Source: Stenopsyche tienmushanensis (Eukaryota; Arthropoda; Insecta; Trichoptera; Stenopsychidae). From it: a stretch of DNA of 64,000 nucleotides. Below, piece after piece: positions 51,721 through 64,000 of this stretch (position 1 is the first letter of the stretch; each line of letters starts with the position of its first letter). The stretch covers positions 186,001 through 250,000 of the forward strand of contig WACJ01000307.1 in assembly GCA_008973525.1 (NCBI GenBank). Direction: 5' to 3'. Made by a program: the position numbers and the translations under genes. Under the pieces are notes generated by a model. It ran no database searches. It saw only the letters and a program-made list of their open reading frames with translations, and was not told where the DNA came from.

Positions 51721-53250
51721 AGCCAGGATTTTGATTTAATTAATTTTTGGTTACAAAATCTTCACGACGCTATATTTGTCCCATTGCGAGCAAACACGGC
51801 ACCCATCTGCGCATGGCTTTTTCATATACAAATTTTTAGTCAATATGCGACGTACAGTACTTTTTGAAATACCTATCATGTTTGCTAGCTCAGTCGACGG
51901 TCATCCTATATAATTTTGTGGATTTTCTTCACCATTTTTGTTTCATTGCGCTGTTTGTTTTGGCAGCTTGTACGGCCTCGTTTAAACTCTGCCACCCAAC
52001 ATTCTACACTTGTAAACGAAGGAACAGACTCCCCAAGAGTAAAATCTAACTCGGATTTGATATTAATTGGACTGATATCTTTCAAATAAAATTATTGTAT
52101 TACTAAACATAAACCATTTTTTTCCATGTTTACAAATTCACTGAGAAGATTCTCTATTAATGGCTGCCAAATAAATACTAAACAACGTAGCGTCTTGAAA
52201 TTTTAAAATTAAGCTTTCTATCATAGTATTTCTTTTAAACAAAGTTAGGGTATACGCTAGGATCGGGTACTTCGTATATTGGACTGTTTATGGCTGCACT
52301 ATAATGATGATGATATACATTATTATAATATTTAACGGAGGGGGGGGGGGGTAAAAATTAGATACTTGCCAAGGGCGCTTCGCACCCTCGGTACAGCTCT
52401 GACTCTAAAGCTTAAAACTTTTATCCAATCCAAGTTTATTTACATGCACACCAAAGCTTTAGCAGACCCAAATTATTAATGAATTTTCACTGTTACCTAA
52501 AAATATGATTGCTATATCTATAGACCATCTGCTGGCACACTTGCATGTTTTTGTGGGCGTGTTTTAGCATTGGTCTCTCAATGTCGCGATTAACGGGGGA
52601 TTGCGATCAACGAAGGAGCACTCATAAAATGAAAAATAAACTTTTAACAACCCCGCACATTGATTGTGAAAAAAAATATCCATTACTTTTCATTGGTTAA
52701 GAAGGGTTTGCTGTCTTATTCAAGCAAATTTTTGAACATAATAGAACTAGGCTAGTTCCTGCCTTTTGATTCTTCTGATCTTGATGATGAAAAAAGTAGT
52801 GGATCTTTTTCTACCTCAAAATTCCTAATAATTTTATTTGTAAAGCAATGGGAAATCATCATATAACAATCCTCAATCATTGCAGAAATGGCGTACTAAA
52901 AAAAGACCCTTGAATTTATTATTTTTTTCTTGATTGTATTCGAGCAGAATTATTTTTTTCAAAAACTGAATTTGGCGCATTCAAAGAAATTTTCAAATCT
53001 AGCCTAGGAAGCTGCTAAAGGTTTGGGGCTGCCGTGAATGCGCTTCGTGATGCTGCTGGTACCATTGAATCGATTAATGGTACGATACAAGGGCATTTCA
53101 TTCAAGTTCGTATGTTTGAGCACGCGAACAATAGCCTGCTGCTACTTCTGCGGCTTATAAACGCCTACAATGGAATAAAGCTGGAAACTCTTAGTCTGGT
53201 GGATAGTTTAAATAGTCTTCGTTTGGTTTGTCGTAGTCCTCTTTTAATTT
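51721..53250 (-). pseudogene. Fragments of a mariner-like transposase and one hAT-like end
   Basis: Minus strand at about 51,775-51,890 reads ISKSTVRRILTKNLYMKK, the second helix-turn-helix of mariner-type transposases. About 1.2 kb upstream in the same direction, near 53,040-53,110, YRTINRFNGTSSITKR resembles the first HTH (xRTIKRFNETGS). Between them lies a hAT-like end (CAGAGCTGTACCGAGGGTGC as the reverse complement near 52,380-52,402) beside a run of G. They may be one element split by an insertion, or unrelated pieces. Confidence 0.42.
52336..52352. repeat. Poly-G run
   Basis: Twelve consecutive G bases after AACGGA, next to the hAT-like end. Runs of this length are unusual in an AT-rich genome and may also be a sequencing-length uncertainty. 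Confidence 0.8.
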
Positions 53251-53259
53251 GAATTCTTT

Positions 53260-56029
53260 AATAATACTTCGCATCTTCAGATTGCGGAGGGATGACGATT
53301 GTTCAAATTCAAAGAGTGCAGGAAAACGGATCATCGATCCCGGCTGTCCTGCAGCAGTTGATTCTTAAAAGCGCGATCTAGAAAAGGTGAAGCGATTTGT
53401 TCGTCGTCGATAATTACGTCCGTCAATAGAAATGTAGGGCTTCGTAATCTGATACGAGGGTTGTTCTTCGCTCTTGCGCAACCGAACCAAATACCCCGAC
53501 GACGTTTTTAAGGCTTCCAAATACGCTTACGACGTCAATTTACACGAGTTCTACCTGTTTCTTCGGGAAAACGTGTACCTATTTCGTTTGACCCCTACGA
53601 AATATAATATATGAACGTCAGCTTTTTTCGAATTTGACGCTTTTCACGGGTTCTGCTATTAAAACTATGCTGGATTATTTAATTCGTGTAAACGACGCAG
53701 TCGGTGCTTTCATGGAATTCAGTCGCCGTTATACGTCGCTGCAACGCGGACGGCAAAGTTATGCACGTCATACTCGCTGCAAACGATAAATTCTCCACGG
53801 TACACTCCGATAAACTTTTTGAAAATCGTTCCAGCTCCAGAAATAATTCCGAATAACGTTCGCCGTCTAAGGATGTAACGGATTATTGTCCGCGCTCGTT
53901 GAGCTTCGTTAATTCTTCGACAAGAATCCATAGGAATCGAAATGGCGTCACGCCATCGGCGTAGCGTCTGATCATCAATTATGCATTCTATCAATATTAT
54001 AATCTTTTATAATGCACTCGTTCTAGAATTCATATAAGTTCTCCTATCTTTAAAAACGAAATATTGAACAACATGGAATAAAAGAACCACGAAAGCATTT
54101 GGGCATATGGCGTATCGTTTGAAGATCTCGAACAGGCCATTTGTTTGATGATCGTCATTTTCGGCCCCATTTATGGTTGTCTTAAATTCATTCCCACTCC
54201 AACATACTTTATCTGTGCAAAAAAATATATATATAATTGACAATGCAGTCTTCTTATAAATAGTTCATAGCTCATGAAAATTAACACATTTCAAGAGTTT
54301 CAAGGAGAAAAACTTTTAACTTGAAATGAAAAAGGTTTAATTTAAAGTAAAAAAAAAACATATGTAAAATATATTTTTTAAGATAATCACATAATATAAA
54401 ATAAATTTTATATGGTATCTTTCTAACCACATTAAATGTTAATCTTTAGCATGTATTACTGTAATGCATATTTTTGACACTCTTTGTAATAATTTAATTA
54501 CGCAATTAGCATTATTGCACAAGTAGATAAACGATTTTTCCATCGATCTCATCCCACAATATTTCAACTATAGTCAAGTTTGAGAATCGTGTGGTTCAAT
54601 TTTTTTTTTAATACAGTCCCCTTCTTTAGCGACCATTTCTATATAGTTTTTTCTATAACTATAGCGCCAATAATGAAATAAAAATGGTTATTCATATAAT
54701 ATTTTTTTAATCTTATATTGTAACAAATAGACATAATTATAACTAACAAATATACATATAACAGTCTGATATATTAAAATTTAACAAAAACAATGGGTTT
54801 TTTTTTTCAAGAAATTAATGTGACTTGCTTTTGCATCTTTGCCAATATATTGGATATTCTTGGCTGCAGTGCAATTGTTGCGATTTTTTTAAGGACATGA
54901 ACGAAAATGATTTCTCGCATGAATAGATTGTTGTAAATTATATTAATAAATTTATAGCTTTACAGCTTAAAAATGTATATTCATCTTCCACTGATATCCA
55001 AAACTGAGGCAATTTAAATGTTTTGTCTGGATATCAGAGTGGCATCCGAAGATAACTCCATTAATTGTTATTTTTCTATACTCGTACATAAGAGTACATG
55101 AAATGTCGTCCTCCATGAAGGGATTATTAATTCAAAGATTTCCTTTACGAGGAACCTCATTTTTGGGGTAATAGTGATTAAATTTTAGTATCAATGACTT
55201 CAAGTGCTATCTTATTACATTTAAAACACCTTTCCTGTCGACGTCAGAAGCAATTAAAAATGCTTGCAGAAGTGGAAATATTTATAAATCCTCTTCTTAT
55301 ATGCGAAAATCTCAAATAACCAGCTTCTTTTTAAATATATCGATCTTATTTCTCAGTTTAAAAACCCTTCATCCTTTGCATTCGTAGTAGATTTTGGGCT
55401 TTTCCTGTTTTTCAGTCTTCGTCTCTTGGTGTCTCCTATAGTGATGGTATAATGCGCCATCTTGTTGGAAATCCTAATTTTTTAAGCGGTTTTCTTGATT
55501 AAAACACTTTCATTTTGTAGTTTAATAAGAAAAGTACGCATCGTAAAAATTCATTTGGGTGATTTTGTAATCTTACTTTTTAAAAAAATAGAAAAAATAA
55601 AAGAAAAAAATAGAAATGTGATTTAGAATTATGAGATAAGAAAATAAATGCTAAAAACAAAAGGCGAGGATAACTCTTTGATCTCTTAATTTATTTGTTG
55701 TATTCATATTTACTACGGAATTTATTTTTGTCGAAGAATGTTTCTATTGAATAGAAACGAATGTCATAAATGCTAAATAACTCATCACAAATTTGCATCG
55801 CATCTTAAAGACGACATAAAATCTTCGTCAAAAGAATGCAAAGACACGCCACTGCAAATTTCTTCCGTTTTAATCTAAACTTTACACAGCATAGTGTAGA
55901 TTTATAGAATAACGTTGTCCAAAGTGAAAAGCTTACCTAAAACCATTACTCTTCTCGTTATAATATTTTTCAATTTAAATTTTATTAAATTTGACTTGAA
56001 GGAATAGTATTCCAATAGCTCAATGGACA
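53260..56029. other. Intergenic: CpG-containing tract 53,280-53,990, then AT-rich DNA
   Basis: The first part is repeat-poor with many CG dinucleotides and no recognisable frame. From 54,000 onwards the DNA is AT-rich and I see nothing supported. Confidence 0.35.
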
Positions 56030-56224
56030 GAGCAAGCGCGCCCTAAAGCGACAGTTATTTTGAAAAGGATGAGATGGCATTTATTAAAAATAATGAAATC
56101 TAACGTTTTTTATTGCGTAGGTTTAATGACGATTTTATAGTGAACTGTCTTTAAATATCTCTTTTTGAAGATGAAAAAAAGAGTTAAACTTTTTTAAATA
56201 AGGTAGTTTCCCTGTCGCGCTCTG
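56030..56224. mobile_element. MITE family B, left-truncated copy
   Basis: The right end AAATAAGGTAGTTTCCCTGT then CGCGCTCTG, followed by TA, matches the terminal repeat of the element at 12,695-12,939. The internal block CCCTAAAGCGACAGTTATTT also matches the inverse of that copy. The left inverted repeat is gone. Confidence 0.68.
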
Positions 56225-58600
56225 TAGTATGCTCGCTGAAGCGAAATTGATTATTTGCCAACATATCGGATTTTAAATAATGCATTCCAGTTTTGCCTCG
56301 CCTGTATAATACCTTCTTAACGCGTAATATTCGTTCGTTTGAGGTAGGAAGTTTCGTTTTCAATCGCATCGGTTGACTGGACATCGGAAGAAAGTCGCTG
56401 GCCTGTCTCTTTTGCAATCAGAACGACCGACGAGATCAAACAGAATTAAATTCAACGCCCTGCATATTTTCTATTCACATTTCATGCCCAGGTCGAACAA
56501 AGCATTCCTTTTCGTGTGCGTTTATTAAAAGGTGTTTATCATTCTACCTCTGTTCTATTCTCTATGTACTGAAAGCAAATTTTATTAAAAATGATACGTC
56601 GAAAAACATTATTGAAATAATTCCCCCCTAAACGCTTAACATTCAGCACGCACAAAAGCATTCCTCGATCTCCACGGGGGACGATATTTTTAATTGTTCT
56701 ATTCATTTTTCGTGGATATTCGTGGCGAAAAATAACTATGCAGAGTTTTGCCATTTCAGCATCTGCGCTCGTGACAAACGTCCTCAGCAGAATTTCATCT
56801 CTCACTAAATTATTCAAATATACATATCATGGCGTTTTGAACGTAAAACGTACTTTGTTCTCTTCCAAAGTCGATCGCGAGTCAATCGAGTCTCAAAAAT
56901 AGAAATAGTTTTAGACGTCGTTGCCGCGTATATAATTTATGACGGATTCACCTATCTGAAAATAGAACGGTGTTCCTTTTACGGCGCCGTTACGACGCCA
57001 AATTTCTTTTTCACTTCTGCAAATAACGGTCGCAGCAGATCTGCCGCGGGGTCGTCAACTCTGCCCCCCCAAATATGAGATTACTTTACTTACTGCGAAA
57101 TCTTTTCGTCGGCTTATCCTTTTTCTGATACAATATGCGGGATCTGGAACATCGTGCGGCGGCTCCGAAGCGCGCTCTGAAAATCTCCAGACTCTAAATG
57201 TTATTTTGTTTCTAACAATTAATTTTCAATATAACGAGACAGTAGACCTGAAACCGAGACAGCTTTGTTTGGCACGGCTAACACAAGATCGTCGATGCGG
57301 TTAAGAATAAATCTGCATAATCTCTGCATATAATCAGAAACGAACCCTTTATACGTGCTTCGAGAAAAGGATCAATAGTAATTTGAATAGACACTTTCGC
57401 ATGTATGATGTAACAGAAGTCAATCTATTATTTCATAAGAGGATTGCATAGATTTTTAAAAAGGTGGAAATCAAAAATATATCGATACTTTCGAGTATTT
57501 CTCGCATTTATTCGATTCGCCTTTTATAAAGAATTGAAAAATGTGATCAGCTATTAATCCAAAGAAGTTAAATTCGGTTTTTAAAAAAGATATAGTAGAG
57601 CCTCCCAATTAACATCCTGAATTTCGTCAAAGGTAATTTTTAATTTTAACCCATTTGCTTGGTTAAACTTTGATGTGTTTGTATTAGTTTTTAATCGATC
57701 TGTTTAACTGTTGATAATGAACTTGGCTTTAATAACTCGAAATGAATTATATTTCATATATTCCATCAGACGAACCACCTTTCGAAGCATTGATCCTATC
57801 TAAAAGGGGTATTCTAGTTCAGAAGCACAATCCTTGGGTGTTTTTGCAAGCTCAGTAAAAAAAAATATTTTTAACATATTTTTTTATCAGGTATTTATTG
57901 ATATTTTCAGAATATACAAAAAATAATAATAATTTATATACTGGTAAGTTGTAAGATGGGGGTTCCCATACCTGTGCCATTTTTGTGCGTGATTAAAACA
58001 TTTTTAATTTTAAAAGATCAAACATTCAAACAATTAGATAACCATAATTGGATTCACAAAAAATCGAAGCAGTCTGTATAAATTGACTGATGTTTGTGAA
58101 AAATTAAACAATTTAAATCTTGAACATCAAGGAAAAATAAAGATATAGCAGAAATGATCAGTACTATAAAAGCCTTCAAAACTTAAATGCATTTTTGTAT
58201 TTTACAACAATAAGGTTAAAAATCCCTGGTGTAAGGGGTATAAAAAATGGCGTGTCCTAGTTGACCCGATTTCAACCCTTTTAGTAACTTTAAATAGAAT
58301 TTCAAAAATTATTCTTAATTAATAAAGATGTCGTTATAATCCCTATTTCAAAAAAAAAATATTTTGACAGAACGGCGACTGTTTATAAAAAAGTAATTTT
58401 TTGACCTTATTTTTTCAGTATTCATTTTTTTTAAATAGCTATAAATAAATTTGGTAGAGACAATAAAAGATTATATAAAAAAGATTTTTACCAAATTTTA
58501 AGCATATTTAAAAATTCTAGACTAGAATATATTCAGCGATGCTATTGTTTTTCCATTTCATATTATCAATTTTTGATCACAATTTGTTTCAAAACTTGAT
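56225..58600. other. CpG-containing tract 56,260-57,370, then AT-rich spacer
   Basis: No coding signal. The first kilobase is repeat-poor and richer in CpG; the rest is AT-rich up to the leader of the gene starting at 58,883. Confidence 0.35.
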
Positions 58601-58882
58601 TGGTTTATTTGTCTTTTCAGTAAAGAGGTACACATCTTAGCCCAATTTAGGAATAGTTCGTGCAGCACTCAAATACTCGTTATATTCACTCTAGCGATCT
58701 TTGTGTAAATTCTTTGATATTTTGCCGAGGATCCGAATCGATTATCGATTGCAGCTAGTTATTATTAAATTTCGAGTGTCGTCACCGTTGGCATCTGTCG
58801 AGGGTTAGCACTTCACTCGTTTGTCTTGAGTGACCTTACGCAAATAGTTACAGCGTAAATAGTCGTAAAAAATCGTCATACA

Positions 58883-59197
58883 ATGTCTGATGCGTTCTTT
58901 GTGAGTCTTCAATTTTTGATTATTTATCTCTAGCACTAAAAAATGATGCAGTTATTAATCGCTTCCATTGCGTACGCGTGGATATACATATTGTGTCCAT
59001 CATTTGTTTTTCTTATGAAAGTTGATACAATCTACGGGAATGTTTTTTTTAAGCAAATAAGTTCGCTGTTAATAACCATTTTTTGTTTTCCTTTAGATTT
59101 GGCACGACGGTAGTAATCCTCCGGCTTCGAATAGCCGCCTCAAAATGATGGCTGTTACGCTTTATCCTCCGGTCAAGATTGATCCTCTCAAATTAAG
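58883..59197 (+). CDS. First two coding exons of an unrecognised protein (gene continues to the right)
   Basis: ATG at 58,883 with an in-frame TAA upstream. Exon 58,883-58,900 encodes MSDAFF and ends at a perfect GTGAGT donor. The acceptor TTTTCCTTTAG leads into exon 59,097-59,197, whose 33 codons plus two bases (IWHDGSNPPASNSRLKMM..., ending VKIDPLKLR) close at another GTGAGT. Phase 0 joins the two, and exon 2 ends in phase 2. Codon use is GC-richer than the flanks and all four splice signals are strong, so I believe it is real. I do not recognise the protein, and 39 residues show no domain. A short phase-compatible exon may follow at 61,488-61,535, but this is unproven. Low-complexity-free and hydrophilic, with no signal peptide, so intracellular is a fair guess. 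Confidence 0.55.
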
Positions 59198-61580
59198 GTG
59201 AGTTTTTTCTGCGTGTTTTATTATTTTATCATGTCGTTCGGGTCGCTCATTCATATTCATGAGGTCTGCCGGATTCCTTTTTTAAAAAAGTGCTCTGCAG
59301 GGATTCCAACGTGCGTCCGGAATCTTCAAAACGCATCAAAAACGGAATTATAAATACGAAAAGAGCAACTTTTGGCGTCGACCGATGCGACGCTAACGTC
59401 CAGCTATATTTTCATCGGTAGTTGCACAATGGACAAAGAAAGCAAACAAGTGACGTTGGTTCCAAAGAATACGTATTTTAAAATAATGGATTTTGATCCA
59501 AACAATGTACGAAACGCATCAGTATGCTGTACATTGAAAATAATGCAAAACGCCAATGAATATTTTAAAAATTATCTCCCATGGTGTAAATATTCTCTTG
59601 CGTATTCGGAATCAGGCTCGAGTGTGGAATAGTTTGATGATGAAAACCCCCCTTTTACAAAATCAGAAATGAAAAGAAGAGGGAAGTTTGGTAATAAAAT
59701 ATCATTTATGCGTATGACAGTACTCTAATATGGCGCCAAACACGGAAAAGGCGGGAATTCACAAAATGGCGGCTGTCAGCCACACTGACGCCATTAATCA
59801 TCCGTAACAGTGTCCGTCGATGACTGAGAGGCGATTAGAGCCACTCTACCGACTATTTATAAACATTTCCTATTATTTTTAACTCAAACTATAATAGTGT
59901 CTAAAAAAAACATTTTTTGGCACGTCATTACGCACCATTTTTAGATTAAGCTGGATTTTCACATTCGCCTCGATCGCTTTTAATCTGGGGGATACGTGTT
60001 TTTTCATCACAAAAAATCAACTAATCGAGAAAAAAACTAGCCGTATTAACTTATATGCTAATTGAATTCAAAATTACGTTGCATTGCAACTTGCAACTTG
60101 CAACTGGTCGCGAGCCAATTTTTATTCCAACTCAAATTTCAAATTGAATGTTATCAATTTGTACGAGAACTCAACGCACAAAAACGCGCAAGTGGAGCAT
60201 CCTTCGTGTGATGCTGATCACCGCAATGTGTTCATTTTGTAGAGACGCGGGGTCAATGCAACTTACCTTTTCAATCCATATATTAAACGAAAGGCATCTC
60301 TGGTCAAAATATTCATTAGACGAAAGCGTTCCCGAATATAAATTTCAATTTCTAATAGACCTCCGGGTTACGGCCATTAAATGTACCACCAATTAGGACA
60401 GTGCCGTTAAACGGGCGCCGTTACATATTCCGATATCGTACGTTGCGCCATATGGCGGTTACTCTTGTCCTTAAAAAGGATTAAAAAAATGCAAAATCGT
60501 CTCATGAAAAACTCATTAATTTTCCCTCACGAACGTGGAAAAAATAACGGGTACACGTTTATTTTTAAGGGGAGGGTTGGCAGATGTTCTGTCGCGATCG
60601 TTCGCTTTTGAAAAATGACAAATTCATTCCAATTTTATATTTAAATACGTCAATCTTCGTCTTATATCGGTAGATCGAATTTTGGCGATCTTCCATGGGA
60701 GATTATTCTGCAAATGTGGGATTTTAAATTCATCTTTTTTTTAATAATCGATGAGAACATATATGACTGACTAATTATCACTATTTTTCCCAAGTAGTCT
60801 ATTTTGCAGGGAGAAGAACTACCGATAAAACTAATCATCACGGTAAAGAGTGAAGATCATCGTAACGTTAAATAAATTCGACATGCACTACGATGTATCC
60901 CCGACTTACGACCGACTCAGCCTAATATTAAAACAAAGGTCATCCATACTTATTGTCTTTTTATATAAATTCGCATGGCTTTTTATATGTTGTCGTTATC
61001 ACAATCTTATCGTTGATACAATTTGGATTGAGATCGCCATCATCACTGTTCACCAGTAGGAAAGTATTTATAATCATATTCGATGTAATCTAAATTTCAT
61101 AGCTAATGATTTATTGTACAAGAACAAATTTACATCTTTGGGTCGGATTTATATATAGTTTTATTTTTTTAGAAATAGGATTAACATAGTTGCACAGAGT
61201 AGAAACGTTATAATTAGTAAATGTTGACTGTAAAAATATATTCTTTGAGGTACGACAAAAATACATGTTAAAAATTATAAATAAATTTGTTAAATCATTA
61301 GTTAATTATTAGTATGATTAAAACTTATGAATAAATAATTAGTGACTTATTAGTATGATTAAAAATTAATAGTATAATGATGATTAGTTAATTATTCAAT
61401 TGAGGAATGATAATGCACACTTGTATCTTTATTTTTTTCATATGTGCATTTGACATTTCAGCATATTTGGATTTTAACAATACACAGGTATTTGGAAACA
61501 TTCGATAACACGACTGCATATAAATGCTATATTCGGTAAGAAACTATGCTGATAATCATTTTATGGCTCGTGTGTATTAT
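59198..61580. other. Probable intron or downstream DNA; CpG-containing tract 59,740-60,620
   Basis: Words such as GCCATATGGCGGTTA and TAAACGGGCGCCGTTAC near 60,400-60,470 lie in a repeat-poor setting that resembles conserved regulatory DNA. The 86-codon frame at 59,372-59,632 has no domain and no good flanking splice sites. Confidence 0.35.
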
Positions 61581-61581
61581 A

Positions 61582-61956
61582 AAGGATCATCCAAATGCAA
61601 TGCTTAGATGTAATATTTTCTCGAGTCGTGTGACACGTAGCGATGTCTCGCTCGAAACAGAAATCAGATGCATACGGCTATAATAAGTCACTCAACAGTG
61701 ACAGCGTATCCACGAGGATCTTCATCAGTCCAGATATGATAATTTTGGCTTATTGATGAATCCATCCGTTGTGAAATGAGTTTCACCGCTAAACAAATTT
61801 TTGTTTGAAAATTATAAATTTCTCGTTCGTTGTTCATTCATAGTTAAAATTGTACTGCCTACTACTAAAACAAAATTTACATGTCATTTGAAAAGCTGTC
61901 ACGTGTAAATATTATACAATACTGACGTCTAGGCGTCGTATTTGGATGATCCTTTA
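61582..61956 (-). mobile_element. Deleted mariner-like element with transposase remnant
   Basis: The ends TAAAGGATCATCCAAATGC and the inverse ATTTGGATGATCCTTTA are 17-base near-perfect inverted repeats; TA duplication fits. Between them the minus strand reads LFSGETHFTTDGFINKPK, matching the transposase block LFSDExxFxxxGxVNxxN of Tc1/mariner relatives. The catalytic Asp of that block is Gly here. At 375 bases, it is an internally deleted, inactive copy. Confidence 0.8.
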
Positions 61957-64000
61957 CATGAAATATGAAACATTTTACAACTGCTAATTGATGTTAGGGA
62001 TATGATTTTTGATGAAGCGTCGATTTCGAATTTATTGAATATAATTAAAGATATTTTATTGCGCCTCGAAACATAATGGGTCGCAGGAGAAGAAATCTAG
62101 ACGAAAAATTATCTCGAACGAAATGCACACGCATGAAGAATAATTTCAAAGAGAGAGCCTTTTAATTAGATAATTTTGTTTAAAAAACTAGAATCGTATC
62201 TACAGAAGTAATGCGCTGTGCATAATTGTAAGTGATTATGATGTGTTACATGTATAATTAAAATGATACTTCAATAAAGCCTGAATATGAAACTTGATTT
62301 GCGATCAATATCTAGGTAAGTTGTGGAATACGCAAAACCGCATCTTTAGAATTATGTGATCTTTGAGATAAAAGTATTTGGCAGCGAGAGATGTGTCGCA
62401 ACTGTGAGCCGCAAATTTGTCCCATTTTATTATATTAATAGTTAATTGGGGCCATTTTCTTTATTTCTTGCGAATGCATCGCCATTGTCGTGTAATAGTC
62501 TCATTGCCATCGGCAATATTTGCTGTCGTTCGACGCCGAGAAACGAACTGCCGCCAATACGTTACGACGAATAAACTAGTTTTTCTAGTCAGAAAATATG
62601 ACCTAGACACTGGTTATGTAGGCGAACGCATTGAAATTTATCATTGCGTATGGCTGACATTGATCGTTTAAACGGTGAAAGTATCGTCAGGCCGCGGAGC
62701 GTGCGCTGCCGCATTTTTATTTTATTATTTCACATCGACAAGGAACACCATTTTCTTCAAAAGGAACGACATCTGACGCAAATGTGGCATGTCGATCTGC
62801 GGCGTTCGTAATTAGTTTTTCCTTCTAGAGATGGCAATTCGAACCGCGGAGGGCAATTAACGGAGAACGACTAAATTATATTGCGACGATGCAATCGTCG
62901 TACCCTTCGTTTTCGACACTCGCCGCTATGAAATCGCCGTAACGTTCGCAGAATTCGATACAATAGAAAAATATAGATACTTTCGAATAAATTCACTTCG
63001 TGTCGTTACACAGAGCTATTGTGCAAAATTGGCTACGGTGACATAATAAATTAAGAAACTTTCTCCATAAACTGATAAACCGACGGGGAACTTTTTAGAT
63101 TAATTTTCACGACGTTCGGACAAAATTCGTCTAAAAAATAATCAATCGTTCGAAGTCGCAGAGCGTAGAAAATCGTATCGCCAAATAGACAGCGCTCGGA
63201 GAGGATCGCCCCGCTCGTTTTGCAGGCATTATTTTAAGCTAAAAAATATGTCAACCGGCTTATGAATTTACACTCTCGCAGCGGGGGACGCATTCGGGAA
63301 AGAGGAAGAGGCGATCGCCCCAACCGTCCCCGGAATGTTCCGCATACGTGCATATTTGGACACGCGTCCAACGAGCGAATCAATCATTTTCTCATTTACA
63401 AAGAAATATATTTTAATTCTGACAACCCTCGAGTTGAATTTCCACCGTTCACCTTAATTTTACAAAAAAAAACTTCCAACAAGAAGGCCTTGACTTCGCG
63501 CCAGCTCCGACGGAGCATGTGTTGAAAATTTACGTCACAATGTAGCTCTTATTGAAACATGAAATCTAATTTCATATAAACGTCGATGGGATTTTATCTG
63601 CCGATGAACGTACTCAATTTCTGTTAAAAATGCTCGTTTTTAAATCCTTCACTTGTTGCTACTCTTAAATAGATGATATAACGTGAAAATTTTAAGGTCC
63701 AAAGTTTATGCACAAATTATGATCTAACTTCGTCTAATGGCCACTCGCTGTTCCAAAAATCGGTTCGGGAATTCCTTTCAATCGTTTAAATTTGTTGCAT
63801 TTTTTTGAGTTTTATAGAATTTGGTTTGAATGACTTTTTCAAAGAAACATTTTTATATACATATTTATTTTTTTGAGGTGGCTTTTAGAAATTCCATTTT
63901 ATGGGACCTCCCCTACCAACCATTTTGAATCTTGACTTGATCGCTTAACTTACTGCGGGACTATCTACAGGTACCTTTCCTCGATCATGATGTATTTACT
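61957..64000. other. Right end: CpG-containing tract 62,400-63,540, no supported gene
   Basis: Repeat-poor and CpG-containing, with chance-type open frames only. The last about 25 bases match the dispersed repeat seen at 5,122. Confidence 0.35.

Noticed and set aside
56005..56060. tRNA-like stretch AGCTCAATGGACAGAGCA
   Set aside because: It resembles a D-arm with an A-box, but there is no T-arm or B-box behind it and no anticodon stem folds; it borders a truncated MITE.
59372..59632. 86-codon plus-strand open frame just after the exon at 59,097-59,197
   Set aside because: No domain, no convincing acceptor or donor around it; kept only as part of the intron description.
1..64000. CRISPR arrays, operons, phage or integrated virus genes
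   Set aside because: No regularly spaced direct repeats, no prokaryotic gene layout and no viral domain seen; the spliced insect-type genes rule out a bacterial source.

Overview
The window is AT-rich, intron-containing nuclear DNA from an arthropod, almost certainly an insect. It carries a pickpocket-type DEG/ENaC channel gene and a nanos gene, with short GT-AG introns and dense hAT, Tc1/mariner and Helitron-like repeats. The order of insect cannot be fixed from the sequence. There are no bacterial features, CRISPR arrays or operons.

Left third (1-17,650): three protein genes lie head to tail on the minus strand. From right to left these are a lipid phosphatase of the PLPP4/5 type (13,035-17,650, six exons, complete, all three catalytic motifs intact), nanos (5,652-9,032, six exons, both CCHC zinc fingers intact) and the 5' part of a pickpocket sodium channel (1-2,795, six exons, running off the left edge). 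I rebuilt all three by hand. Splice phases agree at every junction, and the assembled frames are 312, 337 and 321+ codons. They share no obvious pathway, so their order is read as plain neighbourhood, not as a functional cluster.

Middle (17,650-58,600): no confident protein gene. Repeats fill much of it: two hAT-type MITEs with clear 8-bp target duplications, TA-flanked MITEs, degenerate mariner and Tc1 transposases, a Helitron-like family, and several unclassified dispersed families. They alternate with CpG-containing, repeat-poor tracts (about 25.7-26.6, 28-29.2, 41.8-43.6, 47.6-48.9, 53.3-54.0 and 56.3-57.4 kb) that look like unique, possibly regulatory DNA. One short GC-rich block at 26.4 kb looks like an exon but reads acceptably on either strand.

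Right end (58,600-64,000): on the plus strand a two-exon start of an unrecognised protein (58,883-59,197), followed by more CpG-containing unique sequence and a mariner remnant. This is probably the 5' end of a gene extending beyond the window.

I found no convincing new biological system. The best points for a second look are the MITE inserted against the nanos exon 4 splice donor, the nested hAT insertion whose empty sites survive elsewhere in the window, the extended nanos N-terminus, and the unidentified 58.9-kb gene start.
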